Assembly: GCA_028291125.1 (NCBI GenBank)
Contig: JAQGIN010000026.1
Coordinates: 1-10,598 of the forward strand
Direction of reading: 5' to 3'
From: Caulobacter sp.
Lineage (GTDB): Bacteria > Pseudomonadota > Alphaproteobacteria > Caulobacterales > Caulobacteraceae
Length of the DNA stretch: 10,598 bases
Made by a program: the position numbers and the translations under genes. Below are positions 1 through 7,473 of the stretch, one piece after another. Under the pieces are notes generated by a model. That model did no database searches, had not been told where the DNA came from, and saw only the letters and a list, made by a program, of their open reading frames with translations. How positions within the stretch are numbered: position 1 is the first letter of the stretch; the number at the start of each line of letters is the position of its first letter.

Positions 1-156
1 TTCCCCGCCTGTCGCTTCACCGGGCCGGACTATCTTGGCGTTTCGGCCGCGGGGCGCGAAAGCTATTACGACCTGACCGGCGGCCGGTCGGCGCGGGTGG
101 GCGTGCTCGACGGGAAGATCCGCTGCATCGTCACGCCCAAGTTCACGATGCCCTGA
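1..156 (+). CDS. C-terminal fragment of an unrecognised protein
   Basis: An open frame enters from the left edge in phase with base 1 and ends at a TGA (154-156), giving about 51 residues that end in TPKFTMP. I do not recognise the family. The fragment has two cysteines, and its short alternating hydrophobic pattern (ARVGVLDGKIRCIV) fits beta strands. It converges on ccr, with 21 bp between the two stop codons. Codon use is GC-rich at third positions like its neighbours, which supports real coding. The N-terminus lies outside the window, so function and length cannot be judged. Confidence 0.55.
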   Translation, partial: FPACRFTGPDYLGVSAAGRESYYDLTGGRSARVGVLDGKIRCIVTPKFTMP

Positions 157-177
157 AGAGATCCTCCGCCTTCGGAT

Positions 178-1455
<1,278 letters not shown>

Positions 1456-1497
1456 CTCACTCCCCGGTCTCTTCGGCGCTGCAACAACGCGCGAAGC

Positions 1498-1526
1498 TTG
1501 ATAAGCGCTGCGTGCGGCCGGGTCGA
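1498..1526 (-). promoter_or_regulatory. Possible sigma70-type promoter of ccr
   Basis: On the minus strand, TCGACC (1521-1526) and TATCAA (1498-1503) are separated by 17 bp, each matching 4 of 6 consensus positions. This would start transcription near 1491 and give a leader of about 36 nt before the ccr ATG. The GC-rich setting makes chance matches of this quality common, so this is only a candidate. Confidence 0.25.
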
Positions 1527-1656
1527 AAGGGATGAAAACCTAGCGCCTAGCCATCGTTTTGGGCTTCACGGCGGGATTTTCCGCTGCGAAGAGGCTCAGG
1601 CTGTGACAACTGTTTAAATCTGGCAAGCGGAATCTTGTGCGCCGCAGCATGGGCGG

Positions 1657-1673
1657 GGCGCGTGGCACGCGCC
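1657..1673. promoter_or_regulatory. 17-bp near-perfect dyad, possible operator
   Basis: GGCGCGTG and CACGCGCC are perfect 8-bp inverted arms around a single central G. The spacing is too tight for an RNA hairpin, so a dimeric DNA-binding protein site is more likely than a terminator. It lies about 200 bp upstream of the ccr start and 140 bp past the flavin monooxygenase stop. No regulator gene is visible in the window. Confidence 0.35.
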
Positions 1674-1688
1674 AACTCTCAAAGCCCG

Positions 1689-1778
1689 TCATCCCCGCGA
1701 AAGCGGGGACCCAGGCTTTTTCCGAAAGGCATGGCGCTCGACGATAAAACACCTGGGTCCCCGCTTTCGCGGGGATGA
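1689..1778. repeat. Intergenic inverted repeat, two 27-bp arms
   Basis: The arms 1689-1715 and 1752-1778 are perfect reverse complements over 27 bp, separated by 36 bp. Each arm itself holds a hairpin: TCCCCGC, a GAAA loop, then GCGGGGA. This nested layout is typical of REP-like extragenic elements. The arm matches from memory a repeat abundant between genes in Caulobacter and other alpha-proteobacteria; in translation it gives the familiar IPAKAGTQ and WVPAFAGM strings. It begins 34 bp past the flavin monooxygenase stop codon, so it could protect or end that transcript, but no clear U-tract follows. Confidence 0.85.
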
Positions 1779-1811
1779 TGGATGGTTTTGCGACGGTGAG
1801 ATCAAACAGCC

Positions 1812-2831
1812 TTACCCGTTGATCACCCCATCCGCGAACCGCTCCATCTCCTCCAGCTGCGGGCTCATCTGCAGCAGCAGCAGGTCCAGGCCGACCGCCT
1901 CGAATTCGGCGACGCGCTCGCGCACCTGGGCCGGGGTGCCGACCAGCTTCGGCCGCAGGCCGCGGTTGGAGACCGAATATTCCTGGATCTTCAGTTCCCG
2001 CTCCAGCTGCGTCCCCGACAGCCATTGGTCGAAATTGCCGAAGCCGGGGGCGTTGGGGTCGAGCTTGGTGATCCGCGCCAGTTCGGCCTGGGCCTCTTCC
2101 TCGGTGTCGCGGACGATGGCGTAGGCGGCCATGCCATAGGTCATCGGCGGCTTGCCGGCGGCTTCGCGGCGGGCGCGCATGTCGGCGATCTTCTCGGCGA
2201 CGAATTCGGGTTCGTCGCCGTGCATGACATAGGCGTCGCAGGACTGGGCGATCATGGTCTTGGCCGCCTCGGACTCGCCGCCGGCATAGACCACCGGCCG
2301 CGGCTTCTTCACCGGCTTGGGCTCGCAGATGGCGTTCTTCAGCTGGTAGCGTTCGCCGTCGTGGTTGAACGGGGTCTGGCTCCACAGGCCGTCGACCACG
2401 GTCAGCCATTCGGTGGTGCGGCCGTAGCGGTCGTCGTGCTGGTCGAACTGCAGGCCGTAGCTGGTGGCTTCTTCCGCCCACCAGGACGAGACCACGTTCA
2501 GGGCCAGGCGGCCGCCGGCGATGTTGTCGATATTGGCCGCCTGCTTGGCGAACAGGGCCGGGTGGTGGAAGTTGGGCCGCACCGCCACCATCAGCTCCAG
2601 CTTTTCGGTGACCGCGGCCAGGGCGGCGGCGGTCGACCAGGCGTCCAGGGCCGGCTGATCGGTGCCCTTGATGTCGTTGAGATTGAGCTCGGCGATCAGG
2701 GTCAGGTCATAGCCGATCTGCTCGGCCCGCTGGCACAGGGCGCGGACGTAATCGAAGGTCGGGGCCATGCCCTCGTCGGCGACGTTGCGCAGCCAGCCGC
2801 CGAAGACGGGAGTCCAGAAACCGTATCTCAC
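1812..2831 (-). CDS. LLM-class flavin-dependent monooxygenase (SsuD/SfnG/RutA-like)
   Basis: A 339-residue member of the bacterial luciferase-like superfamily, TIM-barrel enzymes that use reduced FMN and O2. Family signatures are WSTAAALAAVTEKLELMVAV at about 65-84, the segment AKQAANIDNIAGGRLALNVV at 95-114 followed by SSWW, and a C-terminal VGTPAQVRERVAEFEAVGLD at 297-316. These place it near alkanesulfonate, dimethylsulfone and pyrimidine-ring monooxygenases; the substrate cannot be told. A longer open frame extends upstream, but I chose the GTG at 2829-2831: GGAGG lies 8 nt before it, the protein then begins at the conserved first strand (RYGFWTPVFGG), and the extension would overlap the ATP-grasp gene in another frame. 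The GTG overlaps the upstream stop in GTGA, so translation is probably coupled. No flavin reductase gene is seen nearby. Confidence 0.9.
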   Translation of the reverse strand: MRYGFWTPVFGGWLRNVADEGMAPTFDYVRALCQRAEQIGYDLTLIAELNLNDIKGTDQPALDAWSTAAALAAVTEKLELMVAVRPNFHHPALFAKQAANIDNIAGGRLALNVVSSWWAEEATSYGLQFDQHDDRYGRTTEWLTVVDGLWSQTPFNHDGERYQLKNAICEPKPVKKPRPVVYAGGESEAAKTMIAQSCDAYVMHGDEPEFVAEKIADMRARREAAGKPPMTYGMAAYAIVRDTEEEAQAELARITKLDPNAPGFGNFDQWLSGTQLERELKIQEYSVSNRGLRPKLVGTPAQVRERVAEFEAVGLDLLLLQMSPQLEEMERFADGVING

Positions 2832-3784
2832 GCTGCTTGCCTCCGCCGGTCGGTGATCTGGAGCTGGATGAAGTCGACAAGCTGTTCGTGCGGGTCGTAG
2901 CCCAGCACGGTCAGCGGATCGGCGACGAAGTTGGACAGGGCGTTGATGTCGTAGAACCGGGCCACGCCGTCGCGGTCGTCGATCATGTATTCGATGCCGC
3001 CGACGTCGAGATGGGCGGCCTGGGCCACGGCCTCGACCGCCGCGATCAGTTCGGGCGGCGGGGTGTAGGCCTCGATGGTGATGCTGGGCTTGTCGACCAT
3101 GCAGACATCGGCCGGGCACAGGTCGAAGGTCGTGCCGGCCCCGTTCAGGGCGATGGCGTACAGGAACTTGCCGGCCAGGGTCTCGCAGCGGATCACCCGG
3201 CCGTCGCGGGCCGGGACGTATTCCTGCACCAGGGTGACATTGTCGATGGCCGGCGGCAGGCCCTTGTCGGCCGCCCACATCGCCACCTCGGCGGCGTCCT
3301 CGTAGCGGGTGACGCCCGAGCCGGAGCCGCCGATGTTCGGCTTGACGATCAAGGGGGCGCGCAGGTCCTTGGCGACGCGGGCGGCGTCGGCCTGGCTATG
3401 GACCACGCGGCTGGCGGGGATGGCCAGGCCCAGCTGGGTGAACAGGCTCAGCTGCCGGGCCTTGTTGGCGTCGATGGCCATGGCGGCGGGACCGTTGATC
3501 ACCCGCGCGCCGGCCGCCTCCCAATGGGCCAGGGCCGCCTGGCTGTAGAACACCGCGTGCTCGTCCTGGCGCAGGAACGACGACATCGCCAGCCGGTTCA
3601 GCACCACCGGGGCGGGGGCCTGCAGCACCGCCGGGTCGAAGCTGTGGTCCTGGATGTTGATCTTCACGTAGTCGACGCCGCGGGCGTCGAGCACGCGGAA
3701 CAGCGGCGTGAACCAGGCGGGGTGTTCGTAATAGACGGCGAGGTCGGCCAAGGCGCGGATCCCATCAGCGGTTGCACGCGCCAT
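2828..3784 (-). CDS. ATP-grasp ligase, RimK/glutathione-synthetase-like
   Basis: A 318-residue ATP-grasp protein. Enzymes of this fold join a carboxylate to an amine or similar nucleophile through an acyl-phosphate. Visible elements are an N-terminal Rossmann-like part (1-100), K108 and K148 (IVKPN) as likely nucleotide-binding lysines, the glycine-rich loop GGSGSGV at 152-158, the hinge LVQEYV at 185-190, and a metal-binding end with E265 and DINALSNF (D279, N281). The substrate is unknown; small-molecule or peptide ligation are both possible. The ATG at 3782-3784 has an in-frame TAG directly before it and no clear ribosome site, so the start is the most upstream possible but is not otherwise confirmed. 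The gene is first in a two-gene unit with the flavin monooxygenase, with a 4-bp GTGA overlap. Confidence 0.88.
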   Translation of the reverse strand: MARATADGIRALADLAVYYEHPAWFTPLFRVLDARGVDYVKINIQDHSFDPAVLQAPAPVVLNRLAMSSFLRQDEHAVFYSQAALAHWEAAGARVINGPAAMAIDANKARQLSLFTQLGLAIPASRVVHSQADAARVAKDLRAPLIVKPNIGGSGSGVTRYEDAAEVAMWAADKGLPPAIDNVTLVQEYVPARDGRVIRCETLAGKFLYAIALNGAGTTFDLCPADVCMVDKPSITIEAYTPPPELIAAVEAVAQAAHLDVGGIEYMIDDRDGVARFYDINALSNFVADPLTVLGYDPHEQLVDFIQLQITDRRRQAA

Positions 3785-3801
3785 CTAGGGGTTTCTAGGG
3801 G
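3784..3801. promoter_or_regulatory. Tandem 8-bp direct repeat at the ATP-grasp start
   Basis: TCTAGGGG occurs twice (3784-3791 and 3794-3801) with a 10-bp period, one helical turn, directly in front of and touching the ATP-grasp start codon. CTAG is usually a rare tetranucleotide in bacterial DNA, so two copies within 18 bp stand out. It could be a small operator or a translation-control site. There is no Shine-Dalgarno sequence in this stretch. Confidence 0.35.
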
Positions 3802-3824
3802 ACGAGGCCAGAGGCGGATGCGCG

Positions 3825-3930
3825 GTGCGTCCTTCGAGGCCCGCTGCGCGGGCGCCTCAGGATGAGGAGCGTGGGGTGCTGACTTCCTCATCCGAGGTGC
3901 GAGGCGAAGTCGAGCCTCGAAGGGACGCAC
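3825..3930. repeat. Imperfect ~106-bp inverted repeat, REP-like
   Basis: Arms of about 44-46 bp (3825-3868 and 3885-3930) are reverse complements apart from small indels and substitutions, around a 16-nt loop. The outer pair 3825-3840 with 3914-3930 matches except for one inserted G. The inner pair 3855-3868 with 3885-3897 matches except for one missing base. The left arm also holds a nested hairpin, GCCCGC-TGC-GCGGGC. The family (CTTCGAGG...CCTCAGGATGAGG) resembles a common intergenic element of Caulobacter-type genomes, from memory. It fills most of the space between the divergent ATP-grasp and ecm genes. Confidence 0.8.
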
Positions 3931-3931
3931 T

Positions 3932-3948
3932 TGCGATATTGCATCGCA
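3932..3948. promoter_or_regulatory. Dyad upstream of ecm, possible operator
   Basis: TGCGAT and ATCGCA are perfect 6-bp inverted arms with a 5-nt centre, about 55 bp before the ecm start. A looser TTGC-N6-GCAA pairing (3939-3952) overlaps it and loosely resembles the TTTGC/GCAAA half-sites reported for RamB/PccR short-chain acyl-CoA regulators. That link is inference. Possible promoter hexamers (TTGCAT at 3939, CATGAT at 3962, 17-bp spacer) overlap it and are weak. Confidence 0.3.
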
Positions 3949-4002
3949 GCAAAACCGGGTTCATGATCCGCGATAACAAGACCAATAAACGGGAAGCGCA
4001 GG

Positions 4003-5991
4003 ATGACATCGCCGCCGTTCCAGCACGCGCCCGACGCGCCCTGGATCTTCCGCACCTATGCCGGCCATTCGACGGCCCAGATGTCCAACGCCCTCTATCG
4101 CGCCAATCTGGCCAAGGGCCAGACCGGCCTGTCGGTGGCCTTCGACCTGCCCACCCAGACCGGCTACGACCCCGACCATATCCTGGCCCGCGGCGAGGTC
4201 GGCAAGGTGGGGGTGCCGATCAGCCACCTGGGCGACATGCGCCAGTTGTTCGACCAGATCCCGCTGGACCACTCCAACACCTCGATGACCATCAACGCCC
4301 CGGCCGCCTGGCTGCTGGCCCTGTACGTCGCCCTGGCCGACGAGCAGGGGGCCGACCGCGCCAAGCTGCAGGGCACCACCCAGAACGACCTGATCAAGGA
4401 GTATCTGAGCCGCGGCACCTACATCTTCCCGCCGGGCCCGTCCTTGCGGCTGATCGGCGACATGATCGCCTGGTGCTATCGCGAGGTCCCCAAGTGGAAC
4501 CCGATGAACGTCTGCAGCTACCACCTGCAGGAGGCGGGGGCGACGCCGGAGCAGGAGCTGGCCTTCGCCCTGGCCACGGCGATCAGCGTGCTCGACACCG
4601 TCAAGGCCGGCGGCCAGGTGCCCGACGAGGATTTCGAGATCGTCGCCGCGCGGATCAGCTTCTTCGTCAACGCCGGCGTCCGCTTCGTCACCGAGTTGTG
4701 CAAGATGCGCAGCTTCACCCGGCTGTGGGACCAGATCCTGCTCGAGCGCTATGGGGTGCAGGATCCCAAGGCCCGGCGGTTCCGCTACGGGGTGCAGGTC
4801 AACAGCCTGGGCCTGACCGAGCAGCAGCCCGAGAACAACGTCTATCGCATCCTGATCGAGGCCCTGGCGGTGACCCTGTCCAAGGACGCCCGCTGCCGGG
4901 CCCTGCAGCTGCCGGCCTGGAACGAGGCCCTGGGCCTGCCGCGTCCGTTCGACCAGCAGTGGTCGCTGCGGCTGCAGCAGGTGCTGGCCTATGAGACCGA
5001 CCTGCTAGAATACGAGGACCTGTTCGACGGCAGCCACGTGGTCGAGGCCAAGGTCGCCGAGCTCAGCGCCGGGGCCCTGGCCCAGCTGGCCCTGATCGAC
5101 GCCATGGGCGGGGCGGCCGACGCCATCGACTACATGAAGACCCAGCTGGTCGGGGCCAACGCCAAGCGGGTGCGAGCGGTCGAGACCGGCGACCTGACCG
5201 TGGTCGGGGTCAACCGCTGGACCGACAGCGAGGACTCGCCGCTGTCGGCCGGCGAAAGTTCGATCGAGACCATCGATCCGCTGCTGGAAGCCGGCGTGGT
5301 CGAGCGGCTGAAGGCCTGGCGCGCGGCCCGCGATTCCGGCGCGGTCGAGGCCGCCCTGGCCGATCTCAAGGCCGCGGCCGCCGATGGCCGAAACATCATG
5401 GAACCCTCGATCACCGCCGCCAAGGCTGGCGTCACCACCGGCGAATGGGCGGGCGCCCTGCGCGCGGTGTTCGGCGAATATCGCGGCCCGACCGGCGTGG
5501 CGATCGTCGTCTCCACCGGCGAGGCCGAGGATGTCGAGGCGGTGAAGGCCGAGGTCGAGCGGGTGTCCCAGGTGCTAGGCCGCACCCTGACCTATCTGGT
5601 CGGCAAGCCCGGCCTCGACGGCCATTCCAACGGCGCCGAGCAGATCGCCACCCGGGCCCGGGCCTGCGGCATGGAAGTGATCTATGACGGCATCCGCTCG
5701 ACCCCCGACGACATCGTCCGCCGCGCCAAGGAAGGCCGCGCCCACGTGGTGGGCCTGTCGATCCTGTCGGGCTCGCACCTCGACCTGGTGCAGGAGGTGA
5801 TCCGGGTGATGCGCGCCGAAGGCCTGGGCCACATCCCGGTGGTGGTCGGCGGCATCATCCCCGAGGCCGACGCCCTGGTGCTCAAGCAGATGGGCGTGAC
5901 CCGGATCTACACCCCCAAGGACTTCAAGATCACCGAGATCATGGCCGACGTCGTCGAGCTGGTGGAGACCGCGGCCCTGGCCGAAGCTTGA
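4003..5991 (+). CDS. ecm: Ethylmalonyl-CoA mutase (B12-dependent)
   Basis: This enzyme rearranges (2R)-ethylmalonyl-CoA to (2S)-methylsuccinyl-CoA using adenosylcobalamin, downstream of Ccr in the ethylmalonyl-CoA pathway. The 662 residues match the single-chain Ecm length. The N-terminal TIM barrel carries PWIFRTYAGHST at 13-24, VAFDLPTQTGYDPDH at 45-59, NTSMTINAPAAWLLALY at 92-108 and QGTTQNDLIKEYLSRGTYIF at 123-142. The LPTQTGYD form, where methylmalonyl-CoA mutases usually have LATHRGYD, favours Ecm. The C-terminal cobalamin domain shows DGHSNG at 539-544 (H541 as the cobalt ligand), SIL at 586-588 and GG at 616-617. The ATG follows GGGAAG at a usable distance. Its partner ccr lies upstream on the opposite strand. 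A methylmalonyl-CoA mutase-like role is the main alternative and is less likely. Confidence 0.93.
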   Translation: MTSPPFQHAPDAPWIFRTYAGHSTAQMSNALYRANLAKGQTGLSVAFDLPTQTGYDPDHILARGEVGKVGVPISHLGDMRQLFDQIPLDHSNTSMTINAPAAWLLALYVALADEQGADRAKLQGTTQNDLIKEYLSRGTYIFPPGPSLRLIGDMIAWCYREVPKWNPMNVCSYHLQEAGATPEQELAFALATAISVLDTVKAGGQVPDEDFEIVAARISFFVNAGVRFVTELCKMRSFTRLWDQILLERYGVQDPKARRFRYGVQVNSLGLTEQQPENNVYRILIEALAVTLSKDARCRALQLPAWNEALGLPRPFDQQWSLRLQQVLAYETDLLEYEDLFDGSHVVEAKVAELSAGALAQLALIDAMGGAADAIDYMKTQLVGANAKRVRAVETGDLTVVGVNRWTDSEDSPLSAGESSIETIDPLLEAGVVERLKAWRAARDSGAVEAALADLKAAAADGRNIMEPSITAAKAGVTTGEWAGALRAVFGEYRGPTGVAIVVSTGEAEDVEAVKAEVERVSQVLGRTLTYLVGKPGLDGHSNGAEQIATRARACGMEVIYDGIRSTPDDIVRRAKEGRAHVVGLSILSGSHLDLVQEVIRVMRAEGLGHIPVVVGGIIPEADALVLKQMGVTRIYTPKDFKITEIMADVVELVETAALAEA

Positions 5992-6006
5992 GGGACGATT
6001 TCGTGC

Positions 6007-6012
6007 TATGAT
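6007..6012 (+). promoter_or_regulatory. Possible -10 element for a leaderless mntA transcript
   Basis: TATGAT matches five of six consensus -10 bases and ends 7 nt before the A of the mntA ATG, so +1 would fall on the start codon itself. There is no Shine-Dalgarno sequence before mntA, which agrees with a leaderless message. No convincing -35 is present at 16-18 bp, so this is a candidate only. Confidence 0.4.
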
Positions 6013-6018
6013 GCCGGC

Positions 6019-6309
6019 ATGACCCTCGACGAAGCCCTCGCCAAGTTGCGCGCGGCCAAGCCGCTGCTGGACCGCTACGGCGTCCAGCGCGTCGGCGTGT
6101 TCGGCTCCACGGCGCGGGGCGAGGCGGGGCCTAACAGCGACGTCGACGTGCTGGTGGAGTTTGGGCTTGAAACCCATCCGGGCCTGGATTTTTTCGCCCT
6201 TCGAGACGCCCTCGCCGAGCTGTTGCAGCGCGACGTGGATCTGGCGACGCCCAAAACCCTTCATCGCCTGATGCGGGACCGTGTGCTGCGGGAGGCGGTT
6301 TTTGCCTAA
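6019..6309 (+). CDS. mntA: MntA-type minimal nucleotidyltransferase antitoxin
   Basis: A 96-residue minimal nucleotidyltransferase. The core motif is GSTARGEAGPNSDVDVLVEF: GS followed, after the usual spacing, by DVD, the metal-binding aspartates. In the characterised Shewanella module, MntA transfers AMP groups to a tyrosine of the HepT toxin and silences it; the following gene here is a HepT homologue, so the same role is likely. It starts 27 bp after ecm, without a ribosome site but with a -10-like hexamer placed for leaderless transcription. The tail (residues 70-96, rich in L, R and D) follows the family pattern. Confidence 0.88.
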   Translation: MTLDEALAKLRAAKPLLDRYGVQRVGVFGSTARGEAGPNSDVDVLVEFGLETHPGLDFFALRDALAELLQRDVDLATPKTLHRLMRDRVLREAVFA

Positions 6310-6658
6310 GGCCGAGCGGGACGCCGAGATGCGGCTCGACGACATCCTGAAAGCCGTCGGACGTATTCGCCTCTATGCGGGCGAGATGACCGTGGCGGAG
6401 CTTCAGGACAATCAGCTGGTGTTCGACGCGGTCGCGATGAACGTGCTGGTGATCGGCGAATCGATCGGCCGCCTGCCGGATCGGCTGAAGGACCAGCTCG
6501 GCGACTCGCCGTGGAAGAGCATCGTCGCCGTTCGAAATCTCGTGGCCCACGGCTATCCTGAACTCGACGAGCGTATCATCTGGGACATCGCTCACAATCG
6601 GCTGGCGGATATCGAAGCCGTCGTGATCCCGATGCTGGCGAAGGTTCAGGGGCGTTAG
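6302..6658 (+). CDS. hepT: HepT-type HEPN ribonuclease toxin
   Basis: A small helical HEPN-domain protein, the toxin partner of MntA; HepT proteins act as RNases when free. The RX4HXY motif is intact as RNLVAHGY, giving the catalytic Arg and His and the Tyr that MntA modifies. I chose TTG at 6302 (118 residues) because GGGAGG lies 6 nt upstream, inside the end of mntA, and because the product then begins with the usual charged stretch before LDDILKAVGRI. A GTG at 6281 and an ATG at 6329 are in the same frame and remain possible. The TTG start overlaps mntA by 8 bp, so the two are probably translationally coupled, with the antitoxin made first. Confidence 0.87.
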   Translation: MPKAERDAEMRLDDILKAVGRIRLYAGEMTVAELQDNQLVFDAVAMNVLVIGESIGRLPDRLKDQLGDSPWKSIVAVRNLVAHGYPELDERIIWDIAHNRLADIEAVVIPMLAKVQGR

Positions 6659-6682
6659 GCCGAACCCGTCGTCTCCACCCCC

Positions 6683-7393
6683 TCAGCACTTCGGCGCCTT
6701 CAGGTTGTAGCCGATGGTCACCGCGCTGGGCTTGAGCTTGGCGAAGGCGTCCTCGGCGGCCGGGTCGAACCTCGGGTCGCAGTTGTAGCGCGCCGTCGCC
6801 AGATAGTCGGCCCCGCCGCCGGCGCGCATCGCCGAGGTCCAGCGCTCCAGGGCGGCGCGGCGGGCGTCGTCGTCGATCTTGAGGTCGAACTTGATCTGCA
6901 GCCGCGCCAGATAGATCGAGCCGACGAAGTGGTCGTGGACCGTGGCGACCGAGCCGTCGGCGCAGGCGTCCAGGCAGTCGGCGGTGATCTTGCCGGCCCC
7001 GAGGGTCTTGGTGAAGTCGCCCAAGGTCATCTGGTTGACCGGCGGAAAAGCGTAGTCGAACAGGAAGAACTTGTTGAGGTCGAACGAGCAGGTGTCGCCG
7101 AGCGTCAGCTTCAGGCCGGTCACCGTCGTGCCGCTGGTCAGGGCGGTGACTTGACAGCCGTCGATCGCGTAATCGCGGCTTCCGTCGGCCGAGACCTTCA
7201 GCGCCGGCCCGGCCACGGCCTCGAAGGCCGGCGCCTCCAGCGACAGCATGCCCGGATCGAGCACCCGCCTCAGCCGGTCCTGCGACGGCGGCTTGGGAGC
7301 ATGTCTAGCGTGATGCCGGGTGGGCGCGGCCCCGGCGGCGCAGGGCGCGGCGACCAGGGCGGCCGCCGTCAGCAGCTTGCATATCCGCGTCAT
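6683..7393 (-). CDS. Secreted six-cysteine protein of unknown function
   Basis: I do not recognise this family. The 236 residues start with a clear Sec signal peptide: basic MTRICK, a hydrophobic core LLTAAALVAAPCAAG, and a likely cut after GAA near residue 23. A short basic, His- and Pro-rich linker follows (PTRHHARHAPKPPSQ). The mature part has six cysteines at 80, 102, 140, 144, 205 and 236, the last being the final residue, so disulfides in the periplasm are likely. Aromatic-rich strands (FFLFDYAFPP) suggest a beta-rich domain. The ATG follows GGGAGAGGA at a good distance. It faces the hepT end with 24 bp between stop codons, and the MFS gene lies upstream on the same strand with an 80-bp gap, so it may have its own promoter. 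Confidence 0.82.
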   Translation of the reverse strand: MTRICKLLTAAALVAAPCAAGAAPTRHHARHAPKPPSQDRLRRVLDPGMLSLEAPAFEAVAGPALKVSADGSRDYAIDGCQVTALTSGTTVTGLKLTLGDTCSFDLNKFFLFDYAFPPVNQMTLGDFTKTLGAGKITADCLDACADGSVATVHDHFVGSIYLARLQIKFDLKIDDDARRAALERWTSAMRAGGGADYLATARYNCDPRFDPAAEDAFAKLKPSAVTIGYNLKAPKC

Positions 7394-7473
7394 CCCGTCC
7401 TCTCCCGAAGGTCAGGCGCGCAGGATCGCCGAGCATTGCGACACAAGCTTGGCCGAGGTCGACGGGAAGCCGC

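Noticed and set aside
1689..1778. Classical Rho-independent terminator for the ATP-grasp/monooxygenase unit
   Set aside because: The hairpin is strong but no U-run follows on the minus strand, and the nested structure fits an extragenic repeat better.
2832..3278. N-terminal extension of the flavin monooxygenase frame
   Set aside because: It is Arg/Gly/Pro-rich, overlaps the ATP-grasp gene in another frame, and the GTG at 2829-2831 has a well-placed GGAGG.
1689..3930. The two inverted repeats as ends of an insertion sequence or transposon
   Set aside because: They differ in sequence, no transposase lies between them, and no target duplication was seen; each is a self-contained intergenic repeat.
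6008..6022. Four-codon mini-ORF (ATG ATG CCG GCA TGA) overlapping the mntA ATG
   Set aside because: No ribosome site and trivial length; the TATGAT it contains is better read as a possible -10 element.
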